A DNA stretch of 64,000 nt from Metallyticus violacea (lineage: Eukaryota; Arthropoda; Insecta; Mantodea; Metallyticidae): the NCBI GenBank assembly GCA_030762175.1, contig CM060831.1:28097001-28161000 (forward strand). The letters are read 5' to 3'. A program made the translations under genes and the position numbers. The notes under the pieces were generated by a model. The model was not told the DNA's origin and searched no databases. It saw only the letters and a list, made by a program, of their open reading frames with translations. Within the stretch, counting starts at the first letter, position 1. The number at the start of each line of letters is the position of its first letter. Shown one piece after another: positions 23,971 to 35,889 of the stretch.

Positions 23971-24260
23971 TCTTCTTTTTAATGCTTTTCAGCTTTCAAA
24001 ACAGACGCAAGTATTCGGGAGATCAAGGTTATTTTACGTTTTAGTCGCCAGAAAAATCAAGTATTATTGATAGTGACCTTCAAACATGGCATTAGATTTG
24101 TGAGTTTTGATTCTTTCACCGATCCCATGGATGACACGTTCTCCTAGATGTCCAACGACAGCGAACACTTCACTAGTATAGACGTGCACAATTTGACATT
24201 TACACAGTAGTGAGTTTATCTGTGCAAAAATTACTGGAAATTCCTCCTTCCAATAAATCG
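23340..24260 (-). promoter_or_regulatory. Probable PISD 5' UTR and promoter region
   Basis: The region around and upstream of the first PISD coding exon (ATG at 23970) is richer in CG dinucleotides than the introns, for example at 24020-24180. No element-like repeat is recognisable in it. The transcription start cannot be placed from sequence alone. Confidence 0.3.
23954..23970 (-). CDS. PISD: PISD coding exon 1 (17 nt coding part)
   Basis: An ATG at 23970 opens five codons (MYLLI) plus two bases, then a strong donor (GTAAGTG). The two leftover bases CA join the first base of the next exon to make CAA (Gln), so phase is kept. Only this upstream ATG/donor combination fits the phase of exon 2. 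The preceding minus-strand sequence contains stops, so the coding part is very short and the 5' UTR extends towards 24.1 kb. Weak point: 17 coding bases carry little homology signal, and a start at the internal Met of exon 2 is also possible. Confidence 0.6.
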
Positions 24261-25669
24261 AATCATCGCTCGTTTATAATGTATACATGTGCATTCACAT
24301 TTGTTAAAGTTTATAAAAATTGTATCTGTGTAATCTTACTAGTTCCATTTGTTTAACTGATTAACAACCAATTTTTTTATTTTTGTGTACAGCACATTTG
24401 ATAATTGAAATTTTGAAATTGAAATACTTGGAAGGGGTAATCTCACTTCCTCCATTTGTTTAAACGATAAACAGTCAAAATTTGGAGTTTCAAGTAATAG
24501 ACATGTGATAATCGAAATTAAAAATGAAATTTGTTGAAATACTAACACAAAAAGATAAAATAGGTCTACACCCCTTTGGCCATGACCTTCTTGAGTGCGA
24601 CTCCCACAGTACAATTTATATTACAACAATTCCCTAAATTAAATTTTTAAATTAAACCTTTAATTATTCCCATTCTATTTCTTATTAAATAAACAATTTT
24701 AAATTAAATCATATCTAGCATCTCCAATCCTGGCTACCCTCTTTTCTTCAGTTCACCAGTAGTTCCCAGAATTCCATAAGACAGACGTTCTAACTCATAC
24801 CAATTTAATAACTAACTGGTTTCTCCCACAACTGAGTCATCTTATTCACATATCATTTACACTTACCTTTTATTTTATATAAATATTGGTTCAATTTTTA
24901 GTTCCTTTGCAATAAAACACTGTATACTCTAAATTTTCCCCCTTCCACATAATGGACATACACCCTGCACAAAACCCTTTCTCTGACCATTTAACCTCCA
25001 CACTCCAACTCTTGCCCAAGCTATACCATCTCTTTTCTCCTTACTTTATCAGCTTTAAAACTAAAGGAAATCTTATACGTGTAGATCACACTAAGCATCT
25101 TAATAGAATGTCTTAATGTCTTACAAGCAATTTATTTGCTAGGTACCTTGCAAAATAAATGTAAAATGTTTTTTTTTCTCTTTAAGGAAAAAAGAAAAAA
25201 AAATTATAACATCTATTTTGCTACTACAGTGTCTAGGAAAGAGAAGAAATATGAATAAGTTCTATTGATTCATTCTGAGAGCATGGCAGAGAGATAAACA
25301 TTACTTGGTGGCAGATAATCTATATTGGGCTTTTCCATGTCAAGTCATCTCATTGATTAGTAATTATATTCTTTAGGCAACAGAAACGCATTGTCACCCT
25401 CAACTAAATAATTCAGAGAAGATCAATACCTGTTTTCTAAGATACTTCAACAGAAATTTGTTTTCTGAATAAAATAAAGTAAAAAAGAAAAAGAAAAAGA
25501 AAAAGAAAAAAGCAAATAAAAACCTACAAGTAAAATAATTCGTAGCCATATTTTTATAAAGCACCAAATTTTGAAGCAAGTTTATTAGGCTGATTATTAG
25601 TCACTTTGGTGTTGTTGCCCATGCTTCAATGACGACAATTTCTCAGGGTGAAATCTGCTATTTTATTGA

Positions 25670-26300
25670 TTAGGACTCAACAGGAGCGGGAGAGGAGTTC
25701 AATAATGTAAATATGGACGCAGTGCTGCAGTATATATATTCATTCATCCATACTTTATTATGTCCAAATTCTTTCGCGTCCTCAGACGGTTTGCATATTA
25801 TAGACTCGGTTTCTTTGAATATAAACTTAGTGAAACTAAAAACTGTTCTGATAACTGCGTAATTCAAGTGAAAACTTAATCTGCGTCCGAGCTGATTCTG
25901 TGAACTACGTGCCTCTGCAACTTCGAATTTATAAGTACTGTGACTTCTGTGAACTGCGGGTATCTTGTCACGTGTAAAACGTACAACTGAGGAATCAGTC
26001 CCGCGACATGTAGTACTTAAAACTGCTCTGTCTCGCTGCGTGTAAAACTTAGAATTGCCTAAATGCGTGCATCTCGCAGCGTTTAGGACTTCAAAAATGA
26101 GTGCCCCAGACGAGCAAGCTCTCCCTTTATGTTAAATTCAAATCAAGTGAACGCTGCCTAAACGACACCAACGGAGACACAAAGGCACGTGCACTCTTCG
26201 CGCCTATCTTTAAAAGTTCAAACATACATTTTCCATTGGCCGGTTTAAGTTCGCCTGCCCCCATGTGCCATTCGCTATTTTTGAAAGTTTAAAACATTTT
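25670..26300. promoter_or_regulatory. CG-dinucleotide-rich island, unassigned
   Basis: This stretch stands out for many CG dinucleotides (GCGTG, CGCAGCG, TTCGCGCC) and an inverted CCAAT box in CATTGGCCGG near 26235. Several short near-repeats of a GTGTAAAAC-type motif occur at 25970-26060. It resembles an orphan promoter or 5' UTR. No coding exon could be attached to it. Confidence 0.25.
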
Positions 26301-26571
26301 GTTGGCTTTGGCTATTTTAAAGAGCTAACAGTACTACTGTTCTGGTTCAGAGACCTTAACAAGTTTAAAAAAACCTTCAGGTTTATTAACCTTACCATAG
26401 CAGCCCTTTTAAAATAAGAAAGGGATTTCACTAGCAACCCTTTTCCATTGTATAGTTTTACGATCCTGTTGACTTTCCAGGCTAGTGTAACGGATAAACA
26501 CCAGAGGCTTCCTCTTTTGTACAATTCTTACTTTGAACATTAAAGCTTATGACACACACACAATTATGTGT

Positions 26572-26572
<1 letters not shown>

Positions 26573-26613
<41 letters not shown>
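26573..26613. repeat. (TA)n microsatellite
   Basis: About 20 TA units, interrupted by nothing else. Confidence 0.95.
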
Positions 26614-26615
<2 letters not shown>

Positions 26616-26680
26616 TTTTACAGTAGATATCTATTTAATATATCTCAAATTTGGGTCGAAAAACAACAGTAATTTGTAGT

Positions 26681-26854
26681 ATGATGTTCTGTAAACAGAT
26701 ATGACTCTCATACATTATGACAGCGTGCTATGTGACAGGTAAATCAACAATGAACAAATGAAGCCAAGATTATCGTATGATGTTCTGTAAACAGGTGTGA
26801 CTCACATTAGGTTATGCTAGCGTTGCTGCAACAAAATGAAGCCAAGATTATCGT
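26681..26854. repeat. Imperfect tandem duplication (96 + 78 nt)
   Basis: Units 26681-26776 and 26777-26854 both start ATGATGTTCTGTAAACAG and both end AAATGAAGCCAAGATTATCGT. The second lacks about 18 nt in the middle. They abut the transposase relic at 26.9 kb and may be the repeated terminal region of that element. Confidence 0.85.
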
Positions 26855-26870
26855 TTGAGCAGAGGTAAGC

Positions 26871-27860
26871 AATTTTGAAATGGACTTGGAAAACCTAGAA
26901 AGTTCAAAGGCAATGGAAACGTGTGTACAGAAGAAAACCGCCAACGCGCGTAACAATTGCACGCATTGGAGATAAATTTGAAACTCATGATACCGTATGC
27001 GAGTTCACAAGGGCAGATCTGGGAGACCTCGTACAGCAGCAAGCCTCGCGTCCTTGGCTATGGTTTTGGAACGTTTTGAGCACTCACCGCATAAATATAC
27101 AAAACAATGTGTACGTGATACTGGGATTTTCAGAACCAGTATTATTAAAATAGCAAAGTTGAAAGTTTTCATCCCAAAACTTTTGCATGCATTAAATGAA
27201 GATGATCCTGATCGGAGAATGCAGTACTGTGAGTGGTTTCGGAACATGGTGAGGCCTTCGTAGGGAAAGTTATTTGGTACGATGAGGCACAATTTAAGTT
27301 CAACGGGACGGTTAACCGGCATAACTGTCGTCTACTGGTGTGCAAACAATCCACATGTTATTTTGGAAAAATGTCATTTTACCTGGAATTAATGTTTGGG
27401 CGTGGGTTGTCATCTAGGGGTCTAATTGGACCATTCGTTTTTGAAGGAAAAGTAAACGACTCAGGTATGTATGTACCTGAATATGATATTATTCGCCATT
27501 CATACACCCTATGGAAATGAGGAATTTTACTTCCAACGGGATGGTGTTCCACCACATTTACCACCGAGATGTACGTGCGTACCTTGATGACCATCTTCCA
27601 AGGCACTGGATAGAACGAAGAGGTCCGATTTAGTTTCCGTTATCCGGATCTAACTCCGTTAGACTTCTACCTATGGGGAACTCTGAAGGATGTTGTATAC
27701 CGTAGAAAATCAGCTACACTGGCAGCACTTCGGGAAGAAATTGAAACGGCACGTGCTGCAATCGCTGAGGATACTTTCGCAAACGTTGCTTAATCAGTAG
27801 TTCAACGTACTCAGGAGTGTATCGACGCCGATGGTGGGCATTTTGAGCAACTGTTGTAAC
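26871..27860 (+). pseudogene. Tc1/mariner-superfamily transposase relic (DUF4817-like type)
   Basis: Successive broken frames carry GRSGRPRTAAS (HTH linker), LNEDDPDRRMQYCEWFRNM, GKVIWYDEAQFKFNG (first catalytic Asp in W-x-D-E), FYFQRDGVPPHLP (second D region), RSPDLTPLDFYLWGTLKD-like sequence (third D) and VVQRTQECIDADGGHFEQLL at the end. The order matches the arthropod transposases with an N-terminal DUF4817 domain. There are at least four frame disruptions. No terminal repeats were identified with confidence. Confidence 0.85.
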
Positions 27861-27984
27861 TAAGAGTCTAAGATGATTAGTGCTCATCATGTTCTGCTCA
27901 TCATTGTGTGAATTCAGTTTTGCTATGTTAAAACAGTTTTTTCTTTGCTTGAAGTATGTATACATTTTTGGCACCCTATGTGCG

Positions 27985-28024
27985 TGCGTGCGTGTGTGTG
28001 TATGTATGTATGTATGTATATGTA
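27985..28024. repeat. GTGC/TGTA short tandem repeats
   Basis: GTGCGTGCGTGTGTG grading into TATGTATGTATG. Confidence 0.85.
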
Positions 28025-28130
28025 CTATTCATATTCATATTACTAATTACAATGCCAAAATATGATGATTGGACTTCATATATTTACATTATAATTATAT
28101 TTCAGTGAGGGCCGATTGGAATGAATGAAT

Positions 28131-28398
28131 TTAATGCCCGTTTTTGCTACAGAGGCACCACAGGCAATGGACACTGATGATACATGAGATGAAATGATAT
28201 ATTTGGAAAGGATTTGTTTTTTAGAAAGGGATCATTCCAGGCCTAAGTTTAGGGTACCTCCCCGGCATTTGCATTTATGAGGACTGAGGAAAACCTAGAA
28301 AAAACCTCAATCAGGGAGGATGGTCCTGGCAGGATTTAAAAATCCCAGACATCCCACAAACGAGTCTACGCCTTAACAACCTCGGCCACCCATGGCAG
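28131..28398 (-). repeat. tRNA-derived SINE, family 2
   Basis: On the minus strand the head GGGTGGCCGAGGTTGTTAAGG is followed by a decayed B box and CAGGACCATCCTCCCTGATTG, then the GGGGAGGTACCCTAAACTTA body and the CACCTGTGGTGCCTCTGTAG 3' end. Confidence 0.82.
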
Positions 28399-29640
28399 TG
28401 GTCAGATTGGAGGACTGTTTCAGCATAAATAAAAAAAATAATAAATGGTTTTATAACAACAAGATTAATATAGGTTGATTCATATTTCTTATTCCTTAAG
28501 GAGATGATACTCTTTATACTCAAAATTTGGCAAATAAATGATACAAAATTGTTGATTCATATAAATTGTTTATCTTGTTTCAATATGTTTACTGCTTTAT
28601 GCTAAGCATTATAATTTTTATACTGGATTTCTGATAGATGACTAGTTTTCTAGTGCTAGGTTAAGAAATTGAATTGTTAATGGTGGTTTAGAAGCAGAGG
28701 TAAGATGAAGAGTTTTGTCTTTAGAAATTCCAAAGACAGAAATTTCAGCTTAGTGAGAAGTAGGGCTAGTACCTTCTGGATTTCCGCAGGCTCTGGACCC
28801 ACAAGTAATAACTGAAAATATGGTATGTTTTAATTGCATGATAAAAAATGTTGTATTTACATGTACATAAATTTGAAATTGGAAGAAATAAATTCAAATA
28901 ATCTGATACATACATTTTAGTTCAATAAAGACTTAGGTTTCTTATTTTTAGAATGTGTAGAATAAATTTGATATCTTATTTAAGGGCTTAGTTAAGAAAT
29001 ATATAGCAATATGACTGGTATGAAATTTCAGGATTAACTTTAACTTCTATAGTTAAACATTTGTTTATGGATGCAGCAAATATTTGAGACCCTAGTATTC
29101 GGTATCCTGGATTAACTACTTAAATGGACATTTGTATCAGAGAATAGAAGCAGATATGCTATGGATCATAGAAGCATATATGTAATCTGGATTAACTGCT
29201 TAAATGAACTGAAAGTGCATCGACATTAGTATCAGAGAATAGAAGCAGATGTGTCATGGATCAATGGACGATATGAATATTTGCTGTTATTTAAGATACA
29301 GGAAGTCTAATTAATCATAAATTTAAATTTTATTTACATTATAAAAACTCCCTATTTAATTACATGCATTGTCATTCAAAATTAACTATTCAGAAATATC
29401 GCACAAATAATGTAAAAATATGTAACAATGGGCCTGCATGTAATGTCAGATTTATATTAGACATTGTAAAAATGAAAACTTTAATATTGACTGAGAATCA
29501 TGTTTCAGGTTGACAGACCTACAAATTGATACATTTTATTTGTAATTTACTTAGAAGTTAGTAGCTGTAAAGGATAACAATTATAAAAAATGAAAACATA
29601 GGTAAATAGTAACATTATTCTTCTTTTTGTGCACAAAATG
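28399..29640. other. Intergenic, minor local repeats only
   Basis: A duplicated phrase (ATCAGAGAATAGAAGCAGAT with CTGGATTAACT...CTTAAATG) occurs at about 29107-29160 and 29186-29250. No gene or transposon was seen. Confidence 0.45.
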
Positions 29641-29689
29641 TTTGAAGAACACTTGTTCCTATCATTGGCTGTGTACCAACTGTTAATTT

Positions 29690-30562
29690 TGTGTTACTAT
29701 ACATCAATGGTCATGCCAATGATGAATACTAGATTTTGTGCAGAATGGGGTCTAAGGATAAATAGTAAAAAATCAAAGATAAGAGTACTTAATAAAAAAT
29801 TAAAATTAAGAAAAGATTAGAGATGGTTTATAAACAGAAACCCAATAGAGGTAGTGAAAAAATTTGATTATTTGGGGGTGAGATTTCCATGTAATCGAAG
29901 ATGGGAGGTACAGTCTAAATGTGCACAAGCCAAAGGTAAATTAGCTATGAAAACTGTCAGAATAAGTGTGTACAGAGTTCCCACATTGACAATGAAATGG
30001 CTAGAAAACTATATGGGGCTGTGGTTGAGTCAAAGTAGAAATTTGGGGAGTATCAAAGGGGTGGACAGAGGTTGATATGATGTGCTATATTAAATGTTTT
30101 GCAGAAAAGTTCTGGGATTACCAAAAACAATCTTGAAATATTGACAAAAATATCTCAAATTAGATAATAGAATATCTAATAATATCTTACATAACAAAGA
30201 GATGCACTGCGAAGATACAGTTTGTTTGGGGAGGTGAGGAAACTATTAGAGGACATTGGAATGAGGGATGTATGGTGACTGGGTGAAAGTAATGTCAGTG
30301 AATTTTGGAAAGAATTGAGACAGAGGGTAGAAGGCATAGAGAAGCAAGAGATTTGGGCTAGCTTAGAACATATATAAGTTCTACCTATATAAAGTAGTTA
30401 AAAGAAATTAAGGATGGGAGAAATATAAAGATAGTTGTGATCAATTTGGAAGAATGGTCCTTGCATGGATGCATACAAGGGTATTATTTCTAAAAGAATT
30501 AAGAATAAATTTTAAAGAAGGATGTATTACATGTGGTAAAGTGGATAGTGTCTCCCATTGTT
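29690..30562 (+). pseudogene. LINE family A fragment
   Basis: Frames encode CAEWGLRINSKKSKI, EVVKKFDYLGVRFPCNRRWE, LTMKWLENYMGLWLSQ and, near the end, the zinc-knuckle C-x2-C-x-H-x (CITCGKVDSVSHC). These match 1-1201 in order. The fragment stops inside the zinc knuckle, where a PLE begins. Confidence 0.8.
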
Positions 30563-31350
30563 TAATATATATATGGTATAGACATGTCGATGATATATTT
30601 GCCATAGTTAACAAAAAACTCATTAATGATGTCATAAAACTTCTGAATTTAGAAGATAAAAGCATATCATTCACATAGGAAACTGAAACAGATAACATGT
30701 TTTTTCTTGGACATAAAAATAATAAAACGTCAAGAAAACCTGTAATTTGGAATATACAGAAAGAATGTATATGCAATCACATCAAAACTTACAGTTTTAA
30801 CCCCACAACGCACAAACATGTTATCCACAGCTTGACACATCTGCTAGTTAACGTAAAAATTAGCAAAGAAGAATACCTTGTTGAAAATCTCCTGATTGAT
30901 AATGTTAATGGCAGTATTACACAATAGAAAAAGCAGATATTTATAAAATGAATTATACAGAATGTGAAAAAATCTACATTAGTAAAACAAAGAGAAATAT
31001 AAGCACATGGTTAAGATAATATTTCATAAACATAAAATACAAACAGCTGGAGAAATCACCAGTGGTATATCATTTCTGGACAGAAAACCATGGTTTTTGA
31101 ATAAAACAAAATTATTAAAATCAGTGCAATTAAAATCAGAATTAGCAACATGGGAGAAAATCTACATTTACAAGTACAAAGACAGTTTAATAAACTATGA
31201 CACTTCCGGCGATGAAAACATAAACTTGAAGTTCATCACACTTCCACCAGAGCACATTACACATTCCCACAGCATAACAGTTTATGCTCCAGTCAACTAG
31301 GGGCTGACGATGCAAATGAAGGGTTCGTGAAACTGGTCCTACATATTTAA
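30563..31350 (+). mobile_element. PLE 3' part, fused to LINE
   Basis: It begins inside the RT catalytic motif ([16 protein letters not shown]; the usual Tyr of YVDD is His here). It continues through KISKEEY and then the GIY-YIG tail ([45 protein letters not shown]). Stops and frameshifts are frequent. A hammerhead-like motif follows at 31304-31333. Confidence 0.82.
31304..31333 (+). ncRNA. Hammerhead-ribozyme-like motif
   Basis: CTGACGA, T, a GCAAA...TTCGT hairpin, GAAAC, then ACTGGT (self-complementary with wobble) and C. All conserved core positions of a hammerhead are present. Confidence 0.5.
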
Positions 31351-31607
31351 ACAGTGGAGCAAAAGAGTGTTAGTTTGACTCAATCACACAATGATCTTAA
31401 TATATGATTAGTTTGACTGTGCAATGTTCTAATTAATAATTTTAATTATTTTGTTTTTCTTTCTGTATTAAAATAGGTATAATCTCCTGGGAGATGAAGA
31501 TAGATTGCCTCCACATGGAGCCCCATGGATAACGCTAAAAGATTTATCACAACAGGTAAAAATTAAATAGCAACATGGACAGCTAACACCTACAACACTG
31601 CAGAAAA

Positions 31608-31786
31608 CTTGAAGAAGAAGAAGAAGAAGAAGAAGAAGAAGAAGAAGAAGAAGAAGAAGAAGAAGAAGAAGAAGAAGAAGGAGGAGGAGGAGGAGGAGGA
31701 GGAGGAGGAGGAGGAGGAGGAGGAGAAGAAGGAGGAGGAGGGGGAGGAGGGGGAGGAGGAGGAGGGGGGAGGAGGGGGGAGGAGGT
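31608..31786 (+). repeat. (GAA)n/(GAG)n/(GGGGA)n purine tract, about 175 bp
   Basis: The plus strand is pure purine: about 24 GAA units, then GAG units, then GGGGGAGGA-type units. The long polyLys/polyGlu and polyLeu/polySer/polyPro frames it yields are artefacts of the repeat. Confidence 0.98.
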
Positions 31787-31799
31787 TCCATAGATAACA

Positions 31800-33045
31800 A
31801 AATCATCTTTTAAAGTATTCCATACACTACTGTATATTTGTTCATGTACATTTATTGGATTACAAAACATCCATTCATAACTGCTCTCAAAAACTAGCTC
31901 TGCAAAAAAGATTTATTACTGCATTAATTAATTCCTTGATTATGGTTCTGTATCTACAGGTGTAAGACGAATACAACTTAACCCAGTGTACTATAAGTGA
32001 CTGTTCTACATTCATTCGGTATTGTGGCTATATATATGTATACATACACACACACTAAAGAATGCAATGCAATAAATACCATCCATCTTGTTTTATTTAG
32101 TTGCAATATGTCTTATTTTATTGTGATGAGACTTGTCATATAGATGCTGCATTTGAAATGTTACATAACCTCGAGCATTTGCTCATCATGGAGTAACAAC
32201 TATAGTCTGTCCATCATAAATTTTAAGCGTATGTCAACAAAAGCATGTTATGCAAATAATTTGATTGGCCGGCCAGCCTCTTTACTTCCAAATTAGCTTG
32301 CAAAATAACACTTGCTTATTAAATGAGTATGCTGGGTAATTTGCCAAGGATAAAAATGGTTTTATGAAAAAGACATAACAAAATGCATGCTATAAACATT
32401 AATTCTTGAAAATAATGGCAAAGTTTAAAGGCATTTCTGTGTGGCGTAAATTTAACAGCAACAGCAACAAAGGGAATGGACAAAGCATTAAGCACAGAGT
32501 AATATTTTACTATAAAGTTACAATGGACAGATAATAGCAAAACAAAACAAAATTTTGTTCTTTGAGGAAATTAATTCATGTCAGTGTGAATGAATAGAGA
32601 ATATGTATTTAAAATTGTTTGGCTTTTCCTTTGCTTTTAAGTATGATATAAAAAATGCAGGATTTTTTAAATGTTATATTTTTATGTATTATTTTTAATT
32701 TTGATCCTTTTTTGATCACATGTCACAGTGGATATATACTTCATATATAGAATATTAAAAGTTTAAGTTATTATTGTTCATTTTCTTAACTCTGAATTAA
32801 AGTAGAGCACACCATAATTGTTATGCAGTTAGTTTCTATGTAACCCATAACAGGGGACACTATATCTTTGGTCCCCCATTGCTGCAGGAGCCAGGGTTAT
32901 AGAATTCTTAAATATGGCAAATGAGAGTATTGTTGCCCAGAAGAGAGATACTTAAAGTATGCACAAAGAGGACTGGAGAATTTCTCTAAGTCTTATCCTC
33001 CCTAAAGTTAAGGAATTAATTTTGGAAGTTATTCATTTTTCACTT
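31800..33045. other. Intergenic, nothing recognised
   Basis: AT-rich, with short TATATATGTATACA runs at 32028-32055. No exon or element signature. Confidence 0.35.
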
Positions 33046-33049
33046 TGAT

Positions 33050-33190
33050 GTTAGAATGCAACCAACTCCCGAGAGTAACTTATGCCTCAAATTCTAATCA
33101 GAATTTAAGGCCTGATAATCCTTACATTCCTCAATTTGAACTTGGGACCTCCAAATTTTCAGGCAGACATGCTGACCACAAGAGCATAGA
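33050..33190 (-). repeat. Possible tRNA-derived SINE fragment, family 3
   Basis: On the minus strand, GTGGTCAGCATGTCTGCCTG (A-box-like) and CCCAAGTTCAAATTGAGG (B-box-like) are spaced as in a tRNA head. No second clear copy was found to confirm it. Confidence 0.35.
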
Positions 33191-33305
33191 GACAATTATG
33201 ATGATGATAGAAAAGTGTTTAGTTATATCTTACTTTCCAAAGTTACAGAGAAAATACACATGTGCATTTTTACAAAGAAATGTTTTGAAGTTGTCATTAT
33301 TGTAA

Positions 33306-34139
33306 ACTATAAGCATTTCTCTTTAGTATTGAATATGCAAGAAAATAAACTCTTAACTCAGTATAGAACCTGTATCAACATATTATAGAGCCTGCATTAA
33401 AGATACAAATATAAAAAAAATGGATACGCATTACAAATCAAATGTTATTCATGTATGGAGGAATAATATAGGGATTTGCCATTATAAATTTACAAGATTT
33501 GCCTTGGAGAATTCTTCATAAAAATATAATATCTATTTTATATTCCATACATCTCTATAAACTCTAATAATAAAAAAGTTTTCCATGCCAAAAAAATTAA
33601 TCCATGGGAGCAAATCATCTAGTCACTATGTGCTAAATCTTAATAGTACCTAAATAGCTCTTTCTTTTCTTAATCCATTGTTTCAAATACCTATATGGAG
33701 AATTAGAATTATTATATATAAAAAAAGCATGAAATAAATTATTAGTATTCTATCATTGTTGCAAGGCAGGTAATAGAAACAGAATCTGAGCTACCAGATA
33801 TAGCACATTCAATTCACATAATGAAGTCAGTAAACTGTGCTTTACAGTATTTTGTAAGCAATTGATTGATTGCCAGTGATTTAGCAACTCCTATTCCAGT
33901 CACTGTGCTATAAATTGAATTACTGATTCATGTACATAGGGCAACTTTAACTTCATAATTATTAACATTTTGAATATGAACCACTCCTAAATTAGCATGA
34001 TTCATTTCTATTGCTGATCGTAATTCGAGTCTTCCCGTAAATGTATCTAATTGGTTAACAAGAAAGCACTTTTAATTTTAGCCGTCATCACTTTACATTT
34101 AAAAGTAAAACATAGAAACTTTTAAAATTACTTACCCTA
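33306..34139. other. Intergenic, nothing recognised
   Basis: AT-rich sequence without recognisable features. Confidence 0.35.
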
Positions 34140-34902
34140 ATCGTGGTATGTAACACACCACCATTTCTCTTTCCCTTTTGTTCCCGCACTTGTTGGGAAG
34201 CTATGCGCATTTAATATTTTCGTGATGTATTTACGTGTTAAACTACACCTAAGTTTGTTTTCTTTTGCAAGTTAAGAAGTAACTACATGTGAGTAATACT
34301 GCAGCTAATAATGATGCCAATGAAATTCCATTCCCACGCACTTATTAACTAATCACGTTTAACAAGACGTTTTACATGATCGTTCTGTCACTTTAAAACA
34401 CGTTCCGAGCTGTCAAATTGCATAGCCAGTCTCTGGCATCGAGTCATCAAAATTACCAACAACGTACCTAAACGTAATAACTCTTCGAAAAAACAGTTTT
34501 CACATATTTTAATTTGCAGTAGTCCCCGGATAATATCGTTACGCCTAAAATTAAAATTGCGTTCTAACTTACAAATATACTTTTTGTATGGAATAATAAA
34601 CGAATGTAAATTATTTTATTAATGTGCACCTAGTTGGCTGCATTGCACAATCAAACGAAAATATTTACATTTTCTCTCGGTCGTAGCCTTGACAGAGTTT
34701 AAATACCAAAAATGCTCTGGTTATAGGTCCATAGTTTGTGGACTCATCGCGAACACGTGCATTCTTCCTATGTAAGTTCTGATACTCTCCTTAATCGTAT
34801 CATTAGCGATCACTGTTTACTGCATTACTCATACACAAATCATGAATCATCGGCTTCATTCCAAAGATCTCAGTCGTGCGCGTGAAACAAGTGCATTGCA
34901 AA
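34140..34902 (+). promoter_or_regulatory. CpG-richer stretch, possible promoter of the 34.9 kb exon
   Basis: Against an AT-rich, CpG-poor background this stretch has many CG dinucleotides (for example around 34190-34240, 34340-34460 and 34720-34890) and directly precedes the candidate exon. I see no clear TATA box. Regulatory role is inferred from position and composition only. Confidence 0.25.
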
Positions 34903-35158
34903 ATGACTTTTGTAGTTGTTAATCCCTTAGAAACTAAAGATTCCCTATATTTCATCCAGTGTCTGAAACGCTCCATAAAAATTAAAACTGACGAAGAGGG
35001 ATGGGGCTTAAGGCAACAAGGTAGCCGTATTTATCTAAAGTATGATGTTTCCGCCCCAGCTGGAGAGCTCTGCAATCAAATTTCAGAGAAAGTGCTAAGA
35101 AAGGAAGGCCAAAATAGCACAGCTACCTCCACAATCTGTTATTCACAGTTGTCTGAAG
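34903..35158 (+). CDS. Candidate first coding exon of an unrecognised gene
   Basis: An ATG at 34903 opens 85 codons of balanced composition, starting MTFVVVNPLETKDSLYFIQC and containing DEEGWGLRQQGSRIYLKYD. It ends at a possible donor, CTGAAG|GTTTTC; beyond that the open frame turns AT-rich and intron-like. The preceding 700 bases are richer in CpG than their surroundings, as expected near a promoter. The peptide does not look like transposon protein, and I do not recognise it. No further exon was found on the plus strand up to 47 kb, so this could also be the remnant of a retrocopy. Confidence 0.35.
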
Positions 35159-35889
35159 GTTTTCAGCCATTCCCTTTTATAAGATTTTTAAAAATCATTA
35201 CAATGCGTTTTAATTTTTCCAACTGTCAACGAAGACAAATGTCGTTCATGTTATAGATATACAAGCAAAACAAACACACAATTAGCTCAACAGCTGTCCA
35301 ATGCCATCACATGGAGTAATTTTTGAAACTTGCATCTTGTAACCAGGGTAACTAATATATTTTTAAGTTAACTGGTTTCTTTTTTAAATATTATGCTGTA
35401 AAGAATCATTGTATTTTCATTATTCTTCATTGCCACTGCACGGAAGCCCAATTGCAGTTAATAAGTACATACATAAATTTTTGGACATTTCCTACTTAAC
35501 CTTGAATCTGAATGTCTAGAATGAAAATATTAAAATTTACAACTTTTATAGAAATCTTTGTGTTAAATTTTTAATCTCTAACTAGGCAATATGAAAACAG
35601 AGAATGTCCACTCAGTGGACGATGTGAGAAATAGGATGACTAGGCACTTCATATGGGTTTTTTAAACAAAAGCAATCACATTACAGTTCACACTGACCAG
35701 AATTTGCAGTTAAAATGTGGAACATGTTTTCATTGATTCATACAAAAATACAGTAATTTATGACATGCATAATTTATTATATATAAGCATAGCATCTTAA
35801 TATCATAGAATAACAATAAAGGCTGCATAGATAACCTCAGACAGTCAAGCAGCATTAAAAGTGCTTGAAGTTCCTTTGGTCAGATCAAA

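Noticed and set aside
27005..27606. Minus-strand frames over 60-105 codons
   Set aside because: They are antisense to the Tc1/mariner-superfamily transposase relic, whose motifs all lie on the plus strand.
31468..31870. Long open frames of poly-Leu, poly-Ser/Pro and poly-Lys/Glu
   Set aside because: They are only translations of the GAA/GAG microsatellite in different frames.
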